Made by a program: the position numbers and the translations under genes
The notes under the pieces: model-generated
Databases searched by the model: none
What the model was told of the DNA's origin: nothing
Seen by the model: the letters and a program-made list of their open reading frames with translations, nothing else
Part shown: piece by piece, positions 8,009-8,408 of the stretch
Position numbering within the stretch: position 1 is the stretch's first letter
Layout: every line of letters starts with the position of its first letter
Assembly: GCF_946220915.1 (NCBI RefSeq)
Contig: NZ_CAMIHH010000124.1
Coordinates: 1 to 8,408 of the forward strand
Source: an uncultured Flavobacterium sp.
Lineage (GTDB): Bacteria > Bacteroidota > Bacteroidia > Flavobacteriales > Flavobacteriaceae
Length of the DNA: 8,408 bases
Reading direction: 5' to 3'

Positions 8009-8408
8009 GTACCATGGTTGTTTAAGATTTGTAGCATTCTGCCTACTTCAATATCCATTCTTGAAAAGGCAAACCATTTTTTACCGAGGTCCTTGAGTGA
8101 TGCCCCGATATGGTAAAGCTCTATCCCGTCAATAATTAAAAATCGGTCATGAGCGTCCAAGAAGACCTTTATTTCAATTTGCGGATACTGGCTGTTATAT
8201 CTCTGCACATCCAGACGGAGCTGGCTGCTAATGCTTTTAGTATAGATAGTGGCGTTTACATTGGCATTCCGTTTTCCCAATAACGTAAGTACTGTGTCGT
8301 CAATATAATTATCCAAGAGGACAATAGAGGTTTTGGCGTTACGGATAATGTCGGAAACAAAAGTATAAGCATCAAAAACCTGCCCATTGTAAAAAATGCC
8401 TTTTTCAC
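7999..8408 (-). CDS. C-terminal phospholipase-D-like domain, probably of an ORF6N-domain protein; 5' end outside window
   Basis: The reading frame is open through the window edge: 135 whole codons are visible and no start is needed inside. A TTG at 8316 (Leu in VLLDNYIDD) is internal to a conserved stretch starting EKGIFYNGQVFDAYTF at the edge. The domain has an IVLLDNYIDD strand (visible residues 26-35), an ATIYTK strand (51-56) and HDRFLIID (86-93). The last is an HxKx4D phospholipase-D motif with Arg replacing Lys, followed by a conserved HIGASLKDLGKKWFAF stretch (99-114). From memory of the family, this domain sits at the C-terminus of Bacteroidota proteins that start with an ORF6N (phage anti-repressor-like) DNA-binding domain, but that half is not in the window. 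One HKD-like motif per chain would imply a dimer, as in BfiI-type nucleases. The Arg substitution leaves open whether it cuts DNA. The gene has its own terminator and is probably transcribed apart from the DUF1896 operon. Confidence 0.75.
   Translation of the reverse strand, partial: EKGIFYNGQVFDAYTFVSDIIRNAKTSIVLLDNYIDDTVLTLLGKRNANVNATIYTKSISSQLRLDVQRYNSQYPQIEIKVFLDAHDRFLIIDGIELYHIGASLKDLGKKWFAFSRMDIEVGRMLQILNNHGTNL

Overview
The window looks like part of the conjugation and maintenance region of an integrative conjugative element (CTnDOT-like conjugative transposon) from a Bacteroidota bacterium. Three gene families support this: a YWFCY-type coupling protein (MobC/TraG), a DUF1896-type protein, and a very large adenine-methylase/SNF2-helicase fusion. 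All three are typical cargo of conjugative elements in this phylum. Weak or absent Shine-Dalgarno sequences and a moderate A+T bias agree. I cannot name a genus from the sequence alone.

Layout. Bases 1-1924 (+) hold the coupling ATPase, whose first residues lie upstream of the window. Bases 1925-2035 are a short convergent gap with a hairpin that can stop transcription from both sides. Bases 2036-7444 (-) encode the 1802-residue methylase-helicase. Its start overlaps by 11 bases the end of a 144-residue DUF1896-family gene (7434-7868, -), so the two look like one translationally coupled operon. Bases 7869-7998 are a 130-base gap with a candidate Bacteroidota-type promoter for that operon and the terminator of the next gene upstream. 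Bases 7999-8408 (-) are the C-terminal part of a gene running off the window edge. It is a phospholipase-D-like domain of the kind found behind ORF6N DNA-binding domains, with an HKD motif in which Lys is replaced by Arg.

How the parts may work together. The coupling protein feeds the relaxase-bound strand into the type IV secretion channel. The DUF1896/methylase-helicase pair is not part of the channel. By architecture it resembles phage P1 DarB-type methylase-helicase proteins, so protection of element DNA from restriction is a reasonable but untested hypothesis. A QLSIF peptide in the linker between its two enzyme halves resembles a sliding-clamp-binding motif and could tether the enzyme to newly replicated DNA. 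No RNA genes, CRISPR array, insertion sequence, attachment site or transfer origin was seen.
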